From: DASQYE01 sp035940775
Lineage (GTDB): Bacteria > Acidobacteriota > Blastocatellia > Pyrinomonadales > Pyrinomonadaceae
DNA length: 64,000 nucleotides
Assembly (NCBI GenBank): GCA_035940775.1
Contig: DASZEN010000007.1
Coordinates: 71,587-135,586, forward strand
Reading direction: 5' to 3'
The translations under genes and the position numbers were made by a program. Positions within the stretch are counted from its first letter, which is position 1. Every line of letters begins with the position of its first letter. Shown here one piece after another: positions 54,078 through 62,355 of this stretch. A model generated the notes under the pieces. It saw only the letters and a program-made list of their open reading frames with translations. It was not told the origin of the DNA and ran no database searches.

Positions 54078-54914
54078 TTATTGATTAGCTAGAATAAGAA
54101 CTGACTGCAAATCATTTCCGTCAAAAATTTGCAGCGCCTTCTTAGTTGTCCCAAGCAAACTAGCCATTGAGCTACGAATGCCACTTAACGCTCCGGTATC
54201 CTCAGACCACGCTACCGTTTTATCAGCAACATTTATAAATCCTGTATACAAGTATATTCTGTCCCAGACACTTCTCCTTGCGCCCTGGGGGAGAAGAACT
54301 GGAACTTTCTCCGCATATTCCTTCCCGTCGAAATATACCAATAGCAAATGCACATATCCAGCTCCCAAACTTTGTCCATTCATTCGAACGCCCAAGTCTG
54401 CCAGTGGTTTTGCAAGTTGAGTTAATTGCTCCAGGCGATTTAGTATCACCCCCGTATCTAATTTATCCGCGTAAACAACTAAAGCAAGATATGCTGTGCT
54501 GCCATCTACATGAAAACCGAGGATGTCCGATAGAGGAACGAATGGCACTATTGAGTCAAAGACCTGGGCGGAACTTACATCACCCGATATAAAAAACGGC
54601 ATCCCTGTACTGACCAAAGATGAACCTATCTCAATCATCTTCTTCATAACATTTACTTCCTCTTTATGATCTATATTTTTGGGGGAGATACCTATCTGAT
54701 ACTCTCTGCTCTCAAGCCACTGAGTCATTCCTTTAGAAAATTTGGCTCTTTCAACCTCTTCGCTTGACAAGCTTTTTCCTTTAGCTCCGACTGCCCTAGT
54801 AGATTTGCTTGCGGTAGAAGCTGTTCTTCTTTTCTTAAGAGAACTCTCTCCATTCGGGGTATCAGATTTTGAATTGATTTGCTTTTTAGTTGTTTTCTTC
54901 TGCGATCTGTTCAT
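54078..54914 (-). CDS. Hypothetical protein with basic N-terminus (cassette)
   Basis: 278 residues, no signal peptide. The first 55 are Lys/Ser/Thr-rich (RSQKKTTKKQINSK, KKRRTASTASKSTRA), like a nucleic-acid-binding or disordered tail. The remainder is globular: MKKMIEIGSSLVSTGMPFFI, YLALVVYADKLDTGVILNR, GYVHLLLVYFDGKEYAEKVP. Some resemblance to nuclease or CARF-like strands is only visual. No family is recognised. Single-gene cassette. Confidence 0.55.
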   Translation of the reverse strand: MNRSQKKTTKKQINSKSDTPNGESSLKKRRTASTASKSTRAVGAKGKSLSSEEVERAKFSKGMTQWLESREYQIGISPKNIDHKEEVNVMKKMIEIGSSLVSTGMPFFISGDVSSAQVFDSIVPFVPLSDILGFHVDGSTAYLALVVYADKLDTGVILNRLEQLTQLAKPLADLGVRMNGQSLGAGYVHLLLVYFDGKEYAEKVPVLLPQGARRSVWDRIYLYTGFINVADKTVAWSEDTGALSGIRSSMASLLGTTKKALQIFDGNDLQSVLILANQ

Positions 54915-54990
54915 TTTATTTCCTCTCTTAAGTTAAGAATAAGTTTACCTGCCAAATCTATATAAGAATCCAGATTTAGGGAAGTAATGC

Positions 54991-55093
54991 ACCTAACGCC
55001 CGAATTAACCGGGCGCGACGAACCGCAGAATTAAAGCAAGTCTCGCGTATGAAAGCAATGCTATTCGCGCTCCGGTTCAATGAGTTGTTAAGC
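54991..55093 (-). repeat. attC site
   Basis: Cores ACCTAAC and GTTAAGC. Serves the gene at 55124. Confidence 0.86.
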
Positions 55094-55123
55094 GGAACCC
55101 GTTGCAAGGATGCGTGTATTTTC

Positions 55124-55792
55124 CTAATGATTGCTTTCCTCTATTATTAAGCTTTCATGGTTTTTATAATAACTCTTCCAAAGAGCTTGCATCTCTTTAG
55201 CACCTCGTTTGCTTTTAAGGATTCTTCCCAAGAGATTTTGGGATTCTATTCCATCCTTTGCAGATAGCTCATTATAATTAATGCGATATTCTTCTTTCAG
55301 TTCATACCAATTCACTTTCAGTATATGTTGCAAGCAGTAAACTGCCAGTTCACCTCGTACCAGGAACCCTAGCGGACACCTACATATGTCGGTTCGTGTT
55401 TTATCTGGAATTTGTTTCAGCAGGAACTCAATTCCTCCTTGTTTGTCTCTATTAATAGAAGGAAGCATTGTGTAAGGGTCTAGTAGAGGAAATGGATTTT
55501 CAATATGCTCAGAAACTTCGGCTTTTCGGGTTGGGTCATAATACACCCCACCAATATTCAACGAACTAGCTGTAAGTTTTTGCCATTCTTCCTCAATAGT
55601 TTTCTGGACATCCCCAGATGACGGAGCCCTGGTCACGGCTTCTTGATCTGTATTAAAAGTAATTTCCGGATGAGAATTTATTAAAGGTGGAATATCAGAA
55701 CCGCGATAAATAAGCCATATTAAAGAGGCACTGCTAACACCGATGATAAAGGTGAATACAGCCACAACAACCCTGAATATAGTTCGTTTCAT
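55124..55792 (-). CDS. Membrane-anchored hypothetical protein (cassette)
   Basis: 222 residues from the ATG at 55792 (MKRTIFRVVVAVFTF), which has AGAGGGG upstream. One N-terminal membrane helix (VVVAVFTFIIGVSSASLIWL), then a periplasmic domain with PHTEI-like beta strands and ICRCPLGFLVRGELAVYCLQ, whose CRC and C could form a disulfide. The last third is helical. Unknown function; single-gene cassette. Confidence 0.6.
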   Translation of the reverse strand: MKRTIFRVVVAVFTFIIGVSSASLIWLIYRGSDIPPLINSHPEITFNTDQEAVTRAPSSGDVQKTIEEEWQKLTASSLNIGGVYYDPTRKAEVSEHIENPFPLLDPYTMLPSINRDKQGGIEFLLKQIPDKTRTDICRCPLGFLVRGELAVYCLQHILKVNWYELKEEYRINYNELSAKDGIESQNLLGRILKSKRGAKEMQALWKSYYKNHESLIIEESNH

Positions 55793-55871
55793 ACAACAAC
55801 CCCTCTGTTTAAAGTTCGAATTATAGACACATGTTAACATTTATTAGACACCCGTCATCCCAAAATGTTCC

Positions 55872-55980
55872 GCATAACGCCCGAATTAACCGGGCCCGCA
55901 CGAACAGCCTCCAACATTGTGGCAAAGGACAAGCATAAAAGGAATGCTATCGCGGGCTCGGGTTGAATGAGTTGTTAGGC
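55872..55980 (-). repeat. attC site
   Basis: Cores GCATAAC and GTTAGGC. Serves the ParE-type toxin-antitoxin cassette. Confidence 0.88.
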
Positions 55981-55992
55981 GCGGCATTGTCT

Positions 55993-56293
55993 TTAGGGTT
56001 GCATGTCTAATTCTAATAGCCGCTTGCCATGAATAACTGCGGCAATGGTGATCGTTTCGTCTTGGATACGATAGATTATCCGATAGCTGTAAACCAGCTT
56101 CTCGCGAATGTTTTCTTCACCGAATTCTGGAACGACGCGCCCTGAAAAGGGAAAGCGACTTAGGCTTCGGGTGGTGTCAACTATCTTTTTCACAAACTGC
56201 CGCAGCATACGAGGTCGAATCAGCGGCGATATAGAGAGCAATCGCCTCGACATCTTCAATGGCTCTCGGAGACCACACTACTTCGTAAGCCAT
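55993..56293 (-). pseudogene. ParE/RelE-type toxin with internal frameshift
   Basis: From the ATG at 56293 the reading is MAYEVVWSPRAIEDVEAIAL and YIAADSTSYAAA. A one-base shift near 56200 then moves the correct frame to FVKKIVDTTRSLSRFPFSGR and IYRIQDETITIAAVIHGKRL, ending at 55993. Joined, this is a textbook ParE: W-S-P-R-A, F-x-x-x-I, R-x-x-x-Y and the terminal HGKR. As written it is split, so it is inactive unless the shift is a sequencing error. It overlaps the antitoxin gene stop by 16 bases. Confidence 0.75.
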
Positions 56294-56466
56294 TTGCTCA
56301 GTTGCCCTTCAACTTCCTCTTGTGTGAGTGTTCCCTCATTATCAGCAGCTTCTAGCCCATGACGTACTTTTTCGAGCACATAAAGATGGTATTGAATATC
56401 TTCTAGCGAGCAATCATCAGGCAATTTACTGAGCAAAGACTCGACTTCTTCTTTTGCGGTACTCAT
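56278..56466 (-). CDS. Antitoxin of the ParE-type module (cassette)
   Basis: 62 residues: MSTAKEEVESLLSKLPDDCS, then LEDIQYHLYVLEKVRHGLEA, then TLTQEEVEGQLSKWL. This is the pattern of short antitoxins coded ahead of RelE/ParE toxins (E-V-x-x-x-L-x-x-LPDDCSLEDI-x-Y-x-x-Y/L). Its stop overlaps the start of the toxin frame by 16 bases, the standard coupling of such operons. It is intact although its toxin is frameshifted. Confidence 0.8.
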   Translation of the reverse strand: MSTAKEEVESLLSKLPDDCSLEDIQYHLYVLEKVRHGLEAADNEGTLTQEEVEGQLSKWLTK

Positions 56467-56535
56467 AACTTTCTCCTTCTGCCAAAACTTATACTATGAC
56501 TAAATTTATCATACAAATGTTCCCATAGCGTAAGC

Positions 56536-56644
56536 GCCTAACGCCCGAATCAACCCGCGCCGAGCGAACAGCACACAATTTACATCTAAGAAAGCATCTT
56601 GAGAAGGAAGCTATCGAGGCGTCGGGTTCAATGAGTTGTTGGGC
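56536..56644 (-). repeat. attC site
   Basis: Cores GCCTAAC and GTTGGGC; stem CCCGCGCC/GGCG-T-CGGG. Serves the small membrane protein. Confidence 0.88.
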
Positions 56645-56669
56645 GGCGCGTTGTAGGAACAGTCTTTCT

Positions 56670-56915
56670 TTATTTTAGCTTCTTCGGCCCAGGTTTTAAC
56701 ATAACCGCTTCCATCAAGACGATAACAATCAATCCAACGAACCAAAATGGAAAGCGGACGATCAAGAACATGAGAAATTGAAACTGCCAATTTTGTTCAT
56801 AACCTGGGCCAATATCAGGTAATGCAAGGATGGTTGCCACGTAATGGTAGGCGGCATAGGCGCACACGATTAACCAAGCTGCTATGGTAAGAAGAATGAT
56901 TTTCGTTTTGCTCAT
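56670..56915 (-). CDS. Small two-helix membrane protein (cassette)
   Basis: 81 residues with helices IILLTIAAWLIVCAYAAY and MFLIVRFPFWFVGLIVIV, ending in LKPGPKKLK. No motif. Probably an inner-membrane protein of unknown role. Confidence 0.6.
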   Translation of the reverse strand: MSKTKIILLTIAAWLIVCAYAAYHYVATILALPDIGPGYEQNWQFQFLMFLIVRFPFWFVGLIVIVLMEAVMLKPGPKKLK

Positions 56916-56980
56916 TTGTTAACGAGAAATTATAGATGACCGCGACTTTCACTCTCTTCAATTTTGCGATTACAGAAGAC

Positions 56981-57089
56981 GCTCAACACCCGAATTAACC
57001 CGCGCCGAGCGAGCAGCACACAAGATACATCAGAGGAAGCAGCATGAGAAGCATGCTATCGAGGCGTCGGGGTCAATGAGTGGTTAGAT
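56981..57089 (-). repeat. attC site
   Basis: Cores GCTCAAC and GTTAGAT. Serves the secreted protein at 57231; the gap to the stop is 141 bases. Confidence 0.86.
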
Positions 57090-57230
57090 TGCGGGACTAG
57101 TAAAGACACTGCATCTTGTTCTTTAACGTTTTGCTCGCGGCCGACTCGATCCGCTTGCTCGACCGTGGACGCGAGCCTTTCTCCCGTTTCGTTGGATTTA
57201 TAGCCCGCTTAGCCGACGCGTCAGATCGAG

Positions 57231-57746
57231 TTAGTCACACGCCTCACTTATTTTAACAAGGCGCCACCTCCTGTTGACGAAACTCAGAGTCCTAGTCTTA
57301 ATACAAGCCTCGTTGGGGTAGTAACTGAGGGAGACCTCAGTCGACTCGGACTCGACCGTTGCGTGCCAAGCTTCACCTTCAGCCAACAAAGCCTCAATCA
57401 GTCTGCCGTCACGTCTGACCGACACGGAAACTTCATCCTGCCCCGTGCCCCAGGACATGGAACGGATTTCCGCGGGTACGACGCTGGTCAAATAGCGCCT
57501 GCTGGCCTTCGAGTCCGGCGCGCAGAGTAAGGTCTCGACCAACCGCCAGGCCCCGCGTGCGTCTCTGCCGACCGCGACTCTCCACACCGACTTCCGAAGC
57601 GCTTTCCGCCCGTCAGGTGTGCACGCATTCGCGTACTCAACACCATGCACCTCGAGAGTTTTCTTGATTTCCGGGGGTCTCTCTTGTGCCTGCGCAAGCC
57701 CCGTGCACAACAGCATAAGATAGCCGATGACAGTATTCCTTATCAC
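57231..57746 (-). CDS. Secreted hypothetical protein (cassette)
   Basis: 171 residues with a signal peptide (VIGYLMLLCTGLAQA). The mature part has the cysteines NACTPDG, LLCAPDS, NEACIKTR and SEACD, suggesting two disulfides, and an extended fold (WRVAVGRDARGAWRLVETLL, EVSVSVRRDGRLIEALLAEG). No family is recognised. It is GC-rich compared with neighbouring cassettes. Confidence 0.58.
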   Translation of the reverse strand: MIRNTVIGYLMLLCTGLAQAQERPPEIKKTLEVHGVEYANACTPDGRKALRKSVWRVAVGRDARGAWRLVETLLCAPDSKASRRYLTSVVPAEIRSMSWGTGQDEVSVSVRRDGRLIEALLAEGEAWHATVESESTEVSLSYYPNEACIKTRTLSFVNRRWRLVKISEACD

Positions 57747-57800
57747 GCCGTCCTCCTGATAAAGTTTTCTGGTATTGACCGAATAAAAGACTCAACAGCA

Positions 57801-57910
57801 ATCTAACGCTCGAATTAACCGGGCGCGAGCGAGCAGCATACAACCTGGAATCTACCACACGACGATGAAAGAATTGCCATCGAGCGCTCCGGTTCAATGA
57901 GTTGTTAGGC
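57801..57910 (-). repeat. attC site
   Basis: Cores ATCTAAC and GTTAGGC. Serves the second DinB cassette. Confidence 0.88.
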
Positions 57911-57922
57911 CGCTCCATCGAC

Positions 57923-58414
57923 CTAGCTGCTCCTCTGCGCCCCACCTGACCCTAGCGACTTCTTCAGCAGTGCTATCTGACCAGCATGATAAAGATTGTG
58001 CTGCGTTACACCAATGAACTGCGTATAGGCAGTGTAGGGAGACTCGGCGACCAATGGCTCGTCCAGACGCTCTACAGGAAAGCTCTTTACTGCCTGCCTG
58101 AGGTCTTCGTTAAGTTTTTTCAGCACGCCGATGGAATCACTCCAGTTCTCGGCACTGGGCTCCGGGACAGAGGGCCAGTCCTCAGACTCCGCCAGTTGCC
58201 TCCCATCCCCTCCGAGCCGTCGCAGGACTAGGCCATACGTGCCGCACAGATGCAGAACCAACTCCCAAATACTGTGCGCGCCGGAGATAGGATGGGCCGC
58301 TGCCTGCTCGGCGGAAACGCCTTCAAGTGCTTCGAGGACGGACGGGCCATGCCACGCCTCACCGGCAAGTGCTCTATCCAACTGCTCCTCTAGTCTACTT
58401 AGTTCAGCCTGCAT
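57923..58414 (-). CDS. DinB-fold protein (cassette)
   Basis: 163 residues. Helical bundle with EEQLDRALAGEAWHGPSVLE, AHSIWELVLHLCGTYGLVL and QFIGVTQHNLYHAGQIALLK. The last carries the H-x-x-x-H-x-x-Q metal motif of DinB-type enzymes, and the AHSIWELVLH helix supplies the first histidine. Compared with the DinB cassette at 38047 it keeps the metal motif more completely. Substrate not known. Confidence 0.8.
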   Translation of the reverse strand: MQAELSRLEEQLDRALAGEAWHGPSVLEALEGVSAEQAAAHPISGAHSIWELVLHLCGTYGLVLRRLGGDGRQLAESEDWPSVPEPSAENWSDSIGVLKKLNEDLRQAVKSFPVERLDEPLVAESPYTAYTQFIGVTQHNLYHAGQIALLKKSLGSGGAQRSS

Positions 58415-58434
58415 ACCTCACTCCTCTGTTGGCG

Positions 58435-58543
58435 GCCTAACGCTCGAATTAACCGGGCGCGAGCAAGCAGCATACAACATTATCTGAGAAGACAACGATG
58501 AAAGCCATGCTATCGAGGCGTCGGGTTGAATGAGTTGTTATGC
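58435..58543 (-). repeat. attC site
   Basis: Cores GCCTAAC and GTTATGC. The stem arms do not fully match (GGGCGCGAGC with GAGGCGTCGG), so this may be a recombinant of two sites. Serves the HicAB cassette. Confidence 0.83.
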
Positions 58544-58753
58544 GGCGCGCACCTCGATATATTCAATGCTCGAGGAAGGCTCAGGAATGGGCTGCCCATC
58601 TTCGCGTAATCCTTCGATATGAAACTCAATAGCCTCTTGGATCAACTCCAACACTTCTTCTTTAGTATCTGCTGCGGCAACACAGCCCGGCAAATCTGGC
58701 ACATATGCGCCAAAACTATTTTCACCCTCTTCAACAATCACTGCATATTTCAT
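58538..58753 (-). CDS. hicB: HicB-type antitoxin (cassette)
   Basis: 71 residues: MKYAVIVEEGENSFGAYVPD, LPGCVAAADTKEEVLELIQE, then EAIEFHIEGLREDGQPIPEP. This is a partial-RNase-H-fold HicB antitoxin (Y-x-V-x-x-E-x-x-x-G-x-x-A-Y-x-PDLPGC). It neutralises HicA. It lies 13 bases downstream of hicA and its TAA stop is provided by the attC core. Confidence 0.9.
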   Translation of the reverse strand: MKYAVIVEEGENSFGAYVPDLPGCVAAADTKEEVLELIQEAIEFHIEGLREDGQPIPEPSSSIEYIEVRAA

Positions 58754-58766
58754 ATCTTGTCCTCAC

Positions 58767-58952
58767 TCATTTCAAGCCAGCCTGTTTCAAGATGCTGTTT
58801 AGTGTTCCCGGCGGCACATCAACGCTTGGCTTACCCGACACTGTAACTGCGCCTGGTTTACTTTGATGCTTAAATTGACGGTGGCTGCCTCTCGTTCTCG
58901 CCAAATACCAGCCATCTTTTTCAAGCAGCTTGATGACCTCCTTAACTTTCAT
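58767..58952 (-). CDS. hicA: HicA-type mRNA interferase toxin (cassette)
   Basis: 61 residues: MKVKEVIKLLEKDGWYLART, RGSHRQFKHQSKPGAVTVSG and the final ILKQAGLK. The GSHRQFKH motif holds the catalytic histidine of the double-stranded-RNA-binding-like HicA fold. It cleaves mRNA when HicB is absent. Toxin-first gene order is usual for HicAB. As part of a cassette it would stabilise the array against loss. Confidence 0.9.
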   Translation of the reverse strand: MKVKEVIKLLEKDGWYLARTRGSHRQFKHQSKPGAVTVSGKPSVDVPPGTLNSILKQAGLK

Positions 58953-58990
58953 GCGAGCATAATAATCTGTTTTCTATGCCAGAGGAAGAC

Positions 58991-59099
58991 GCATAACGCC
59001 CGAATTAACCGGGCGCGCGCGAACGGCACACAAGATGATGGAACAATTCAACGATGAAAGAAATGCTATCCCGCGCTCCGGTTCAATGAGTTGTTAGGC
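58991..59099 (-). repeat. attC site
   Basis: Cores GCATAAC and GTTAGGC. Serves the gene at 59111. Confidence 0.87.
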
Positions 59100-59110
59100 G
59101 CGCCCGCTCC

Positions 59111-59629
59111 TCAAGATGCAAGCTCCGATTCCAAAGGTTCAATCTCTGCGCCACAGTTCGGGCACGTGATAGCCAAGTCCAGCCTGAATAGAACGTTCGC
59201 AAGTTTCGCATCGCCTAGGAGCCCAGCCAGCGCGCCCAGCGCATAGCGTAAGTCCTCCTGTTCAAGCCCTCCTGCCGAGACAACTTCCGCCAAAAGCCTG
59301 GTAGCTTCTGCGCTAGCCGCCGTAAAATCCCTGTCGCCGTAAACGACTTTTGGCTGCTTCCCGACACAAACCGCGATAGAGCCGACCAGGATCAACGGGT
59401 CGAGCCGTTGCTTCATGGGCAACTGCCTGGCGATGGCGACAAGATGCGGCGTAGCGGCGATGCTGGCGGAGTAAATTGTCTCCTGATGGCAAAGCGAACT
59501 CCAAGCGTCATTCCAAGCCTCCTTGTCATCGGGGTGCTCGGCCAGATGTGAGAGTAGTTTCGGGATTTCCTGCGCAGACCCATATGCTTCCTCCAGTCTG
59601 GCCCAGGCCGGGTCTTCCAAGCTTAGCAT
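59111..59629 (-). CDS. HEAT-like hypothetical protein (cassette)
   Basis: 172 residues, helical: LEEAYGSAQEIPKLLSHLAE, WNDAWSSLCHQETIYSASIA, ATPHLVAIARQLP. The L-x-HQ-x-x-x-x-S-A-x-x-A-x-PHL pattern occurs in HEAT-like proteins associated with polymorphic-toxin immunity, but this is only a resemblance. The C-terminus has a CPNCGAEIEP half ribbon. Single-gene cassette, cytoplasmic. Confidence 0.55.
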   Translation of the reverse strand: MLSLEDPAWARLEEAYGSAQEIPKLLSHLAEHPDDKEAWNDAWSSLCHQETIYSASIAATPHLVAIARQLPMKQRLDPLILVGSIAVCVGKQPKVVYGDRDFTAASAEATRLLAEVVSAGGLEQEDLRYALGALAGLLGDAKLANVLFRLDLAITCPNCGAEIEPLESELAS

Positions 59630-59669
59630 TGCATTACCTCAGATTACCTTAGTCTACAATCAATGGCGC

Positions 59670-59778
59670 GTCTAACGCCCGAATTAACCGGCGCCGAGCG
59701 CAGGCATCCAACGAGGGAAGAAAAAATCAACGATGAAAAGAATGCTATCGAGGCGTCGGGTTCAATGAGTTGTTAGAT
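59670..59778 (-). repeat. attC site
   Basis: Cores GTCTAAC and GTTAGAT. Serves the membrane protein at 59820. Confidence 0.87.
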
Positions 59779-59819
59779 TGCTCTGTTGGGGTGGAGAAAT
59801 AAGTCCTCCTGATATTCAA

Positions 59820-60671
59820 CTATTTATTAGATACAGCTTTACTGCCGTAGAAAATACCAACCACATGTTTATCATATTCCTCTTCAGCTTTACTTACCCC
59901 CCATGCCCCCCACCAGCAAAGGAACCAAACCAGAATTGTTAAAAATAAGATCGTGATTGTTTGAGTGGTGACCGCCCTTGTCAACCGATTCCTTGATCTG
60001 ACAAGAACCCGTCTCACCGCTGGAAATCTTAATTTGTAAAGCAGTTGCAGCAACGTGTAGATGAAGAAAATAATTAGGGAATACAAAAGACATACGCCGT
60101 TGAGTACAGCCCCACGCAATACTACTATCCGACTACTTAGCGGCTTAAGAATCTCGTAGCCCTTTGCAGAATTGTAACTATGGTACTTTTGGAAGTTATA
60201 GATCGGATGAATTAGATCGTCTAGCTCTTCATGGGAAATACTTTCTTCCTGATGAAGGTCAATCTGCTTTCCCCTTTCTTTTAAGGCTGCCACTTTATTT
60301 TGCACATCCGGCAAATCTGGAAAATCTTTCTCCGATATTGTGTAGTATTTATTATGAAAGTACAATTTAACGATTGTAGCATTTCTTATACTCTCATCTG
60401 ATTCTATATGAATACCTAGAATTTGACGGTTTTTGTTAAAGAGATTATCAGCAATAGGAAAAAGTATGGTGCCAGCACAATAAGCTAGACCAATTATGAC
60501 GGTGCCGATCAGAGCGAAAGACTTTTCGTCAGCTTGGATAAATCTTCTGACACCATCTAAGAGACTACTTCCCGTGAAGAAATGAATAAGTATATGGCAT
60601 AAAACCAGCAGCCAGGGAATAGCTAACAAGCCTACGATAACAGTTTCAAATGCAAGCTTAAGGTCTTCCAT
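59820..60671 (-). CDS. Four-helix membrane protein with long cytoplasmic loop (cassette)
   Basis: 283 residues in a 2+2 layout: LLAIPWLLVLCHILIHFF and LIGTVIIGLAYCAGTILFP, then a loop of about 110 residues (HIESDESIRNATIVKLYFHN, EELDDLIHPIYNFQKYHSYN), then LNGVCLLYSLIIFFIYTLLQ and TITILFLTILVWFLCWWGAW. The layout and position of an R-I-V/R-x-x-R element before the second helix pair resemble the cassette gene at 50772. No named family. Confidence 0.55.
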   Translation of the reverse strand: MEDLKLAFETVIVGLLAIPWLLVLCHILIHFFTGSSLLDGVRRFIQADEKSFALIGTVIIGLAYCAGTILFPIADNLFNKNRQILGIHIESDESIRNATIVKLYFHNKYYTISEKDFPDLPDVQNKVAALKERGKQIDLHQEESISHEELDDLIHPIYNFQKYHSYNSAKGYEILKPLSSRIVVLRGAVLNGVCLLYSLIIFFIYTLLQLLYKLRFPAVRRVLVRSRNRLTRAVTTQTITILFLTILVWFLCWWGAWGVSKAEEEYDKHVVGIFYGSKAVSNK

Positions 60672-60743
60672 GATCTTCTCCTAATATACTGTCTAACTTC
60701 TGCCAATATGCCTTAGGATATAGCCTATGAAAGCGCTGAAGCA

Positions 60744-60836
60744 ATCTAACGCCCGAATTAACCCGCGCCGAGCATTGAGCATTCAAGATAAAGAAACCAA
60801 ACAAATCGAGGCGTCGGGTTCAATGAGTTGTTAGGC
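60744..60836 (-). repeat. attC site (shortest)
   Basis: Cores ATCTAAC and GTTAGGC, only 93 bases; the conserved GATGAAAG centre is missing. Serves the DUF4265 cassette. Confidence 0.86.
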
Positions 60837-60925
60837 GTGGCCTACGATTCACCTTCATACGCCCAAGCTTGCATCAACCCTCTCATTCCAACATCAAGTT
60901 CGCATTCTATGAAACCCTGTGCCCT

Positions 60926-61305
60926 TCAATAAAGATAAGTAATCACATGTTTTTGGTAATCTTCCCTATTGTCAACATCTGCTGCCCATAATCCACGGCC
61001 TACCTCTTCAACAGTAACTCCCAGAGCCTTCAACCTCCGAAGAATATCTTCTTTATTCAATCTACTAGCCCTAAGAAAAAGGAAACGAATTGTCTCATGC
61101 CCACTTCTGCTAACAGTCTCTTGAATTAAAGGATGATTGTCTGATTCAGAGGCAATAGCTCCCACAACATCATGGACATTAATATTTTCGATAAATTTAG
61201 GAAGGCTGCGGATTTCAAACAAATCTTGGCCTAAAGAGTTTCTTCGGCACTTCTATTAACTTCAACATTCTTTATTTTGACAAGAACCAGTTCTGAATTA
61301 CTCAT
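60926..61305 (-). pseudogene. DUF4265 protein with a frameshift near the start
   Basis: From the ATG at 61305, which has GAGAGG upstream, the reading is MSNSELVLVKIKNVEVNRSA then EETL and a stop. One base later the frame GQDLFEIRSLPKFIENINVH and SRSGHETIRFLF continues to 60926. Restoring one T in the CTTTAGG run joins the two. The whole then matches the DUF4265 pattern (F-x-I-x-S/N-L/I-P-x-F, GDVV, SGH-x-T-x-R). It is either newly inactivated or carries a sequence error. Confidence 0.65.
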
Positions 61306-61330
61306 AATCAACCTCTCAAAACAAGCAAAC

Positions 61331-61431
61331 GCCTAACGCCCAAATTAACCGGCGCGCACGAACCGCCGCGACGGCCAAGTTCTCGATGAAAGACATGCTA
61401 ATTGCGCGTCCGGTTGAATGAGTTGTTAGGT
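61331..61431 (-). repeat. attC site
   Basis: Cores GCCTAAC and GTTAGGT. Serves the gene at 61438. Confidence 0.86.
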
Positions 61432-61437
61432 GTCGTC

Positions 61438-62214
61438 TCACCGTTCAGGATGGTAAAAGTGGTCTGTGTGTAACCACTTCAACACCTGCCGTAAACTATT
61501 ATCAAGGACGAAAACTCCAAGCCTTATTCCTTCCCCGAAGATTTGCCCCGTTTCCGGGTCTCGCGCAACCCGCGTCGGCCATTGATAACCAAAATCATAA
61601 GGCCCTTTATTGAACCAATCTTGCGGGATTATTTCTAGTGATTCCTCTTTGGGCTTAACGATGAAAAGGCAAAGATTACCCGCGGTCGAATGAGCAAGTA
61701 CAAGAATTTCATCCAACTCGCTGAATGCGTCAGGCAGTTTCAGTTCATGCTGCCCTTCATTCATTGAAGTCTGGATGCGAAAAGATGATACTTCTCCGTT
61801 TCTTTGAAATACTTTGATGCCCCTAGCTTTCATCTCCTCAAAAGCAGCTTGGGTATCGCCAATGACGCCTAGCTTATCAGCATCCAAAATGAGCAGTTCA
61901 ATAAAGCTTTGTGTAGCAGGTGTGCTACCAAGTTGCTCCTTCTCTTCGTACCAGACTAAAAATCTATTGTGCTTCATCGGCAGCACATAGCAATAGAAAT
62001 CGAATATCGCGATGGCTTCACCATTAGAAGTTGTCAAAAGCACTTTGCCGGTAGAAATTTCATCATCGCCTGCGGGAAACCACACAAGAGCGCCATGACT
62101 ACTGGTAAGTTCCGGCCCGGCAGAAAGAAGATACCAGGGGCTAGGCCCCGGCGCTTTAGCCAGAACCTCTTTCGCTGGAGTAAATTTCTTTTTGAACAGA
62201 TTGAAAAGAGACAT
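61438..62214 (-). CDS. Hypothetical protein, possibly propeller-like (cassette)
   Basis: 258 residues from the ATG at 62214 (MSLFNLFKKKFTPAKE). The longer frame runs into the next attC. A beta-rich protein with SSHGALVWFPAGDDEISTGK, AIAIFDFYCYVLPMKHNRFL, EILVLAHSTAGNLCLFIVKP and DPETGQIFGEGIRLGVFVLD. The spacing of short strands suggests a small beta-propeller, without a definite repeat motif. Cytoplasmic, single-gene cassette. Confidence 0.55.
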   Translation of the reverse strand: MSLFNLFKKKFTPAKEVLAKAPGPSPWYLLSAGPELTSSHGALVWFPAGDDEISTGKVLLTTSNGEAIAIFDFYCYVLPMKHNRFLVWYEEKEQLGSTPATQSFIELLILDADKLGVIGDTQAAFEEMKARGIKVFQRNGEVSSFRIQTSMNEGQHELKLPDAFSELDEILVLAHSTAGNLCLFIVKPKEESLEIIPQDWFNKGPYDFGYQWPTRVARDPETGQIFGEGIRLGVFVLDNSLRQVLKWLHTDHFYHPER

Positions 62215-62225
62215 ATTTTTTAGAC

Positions 62226-62335
62226 ACTTAACGCCCGAATTAACCGGCGCGCCGCATAAAGCATTCAACGTCCGATTCAATGAAGCACCGTGAAAGAGAT
62301 GCTATCGGCGCGTCCGGTTCAATGAGTTGTTAGGT
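62226..62335 (-). repeat. attC site
   Basis: Cores ACTTAAC and GTTAGGT; stem CCGGCGCG/CGCG-T-CCGG. Serves the gene at 62356. Confidence 0.87.
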
Positions 62336-62355
62336 TGCGCCTTCGACTAGTCCTC

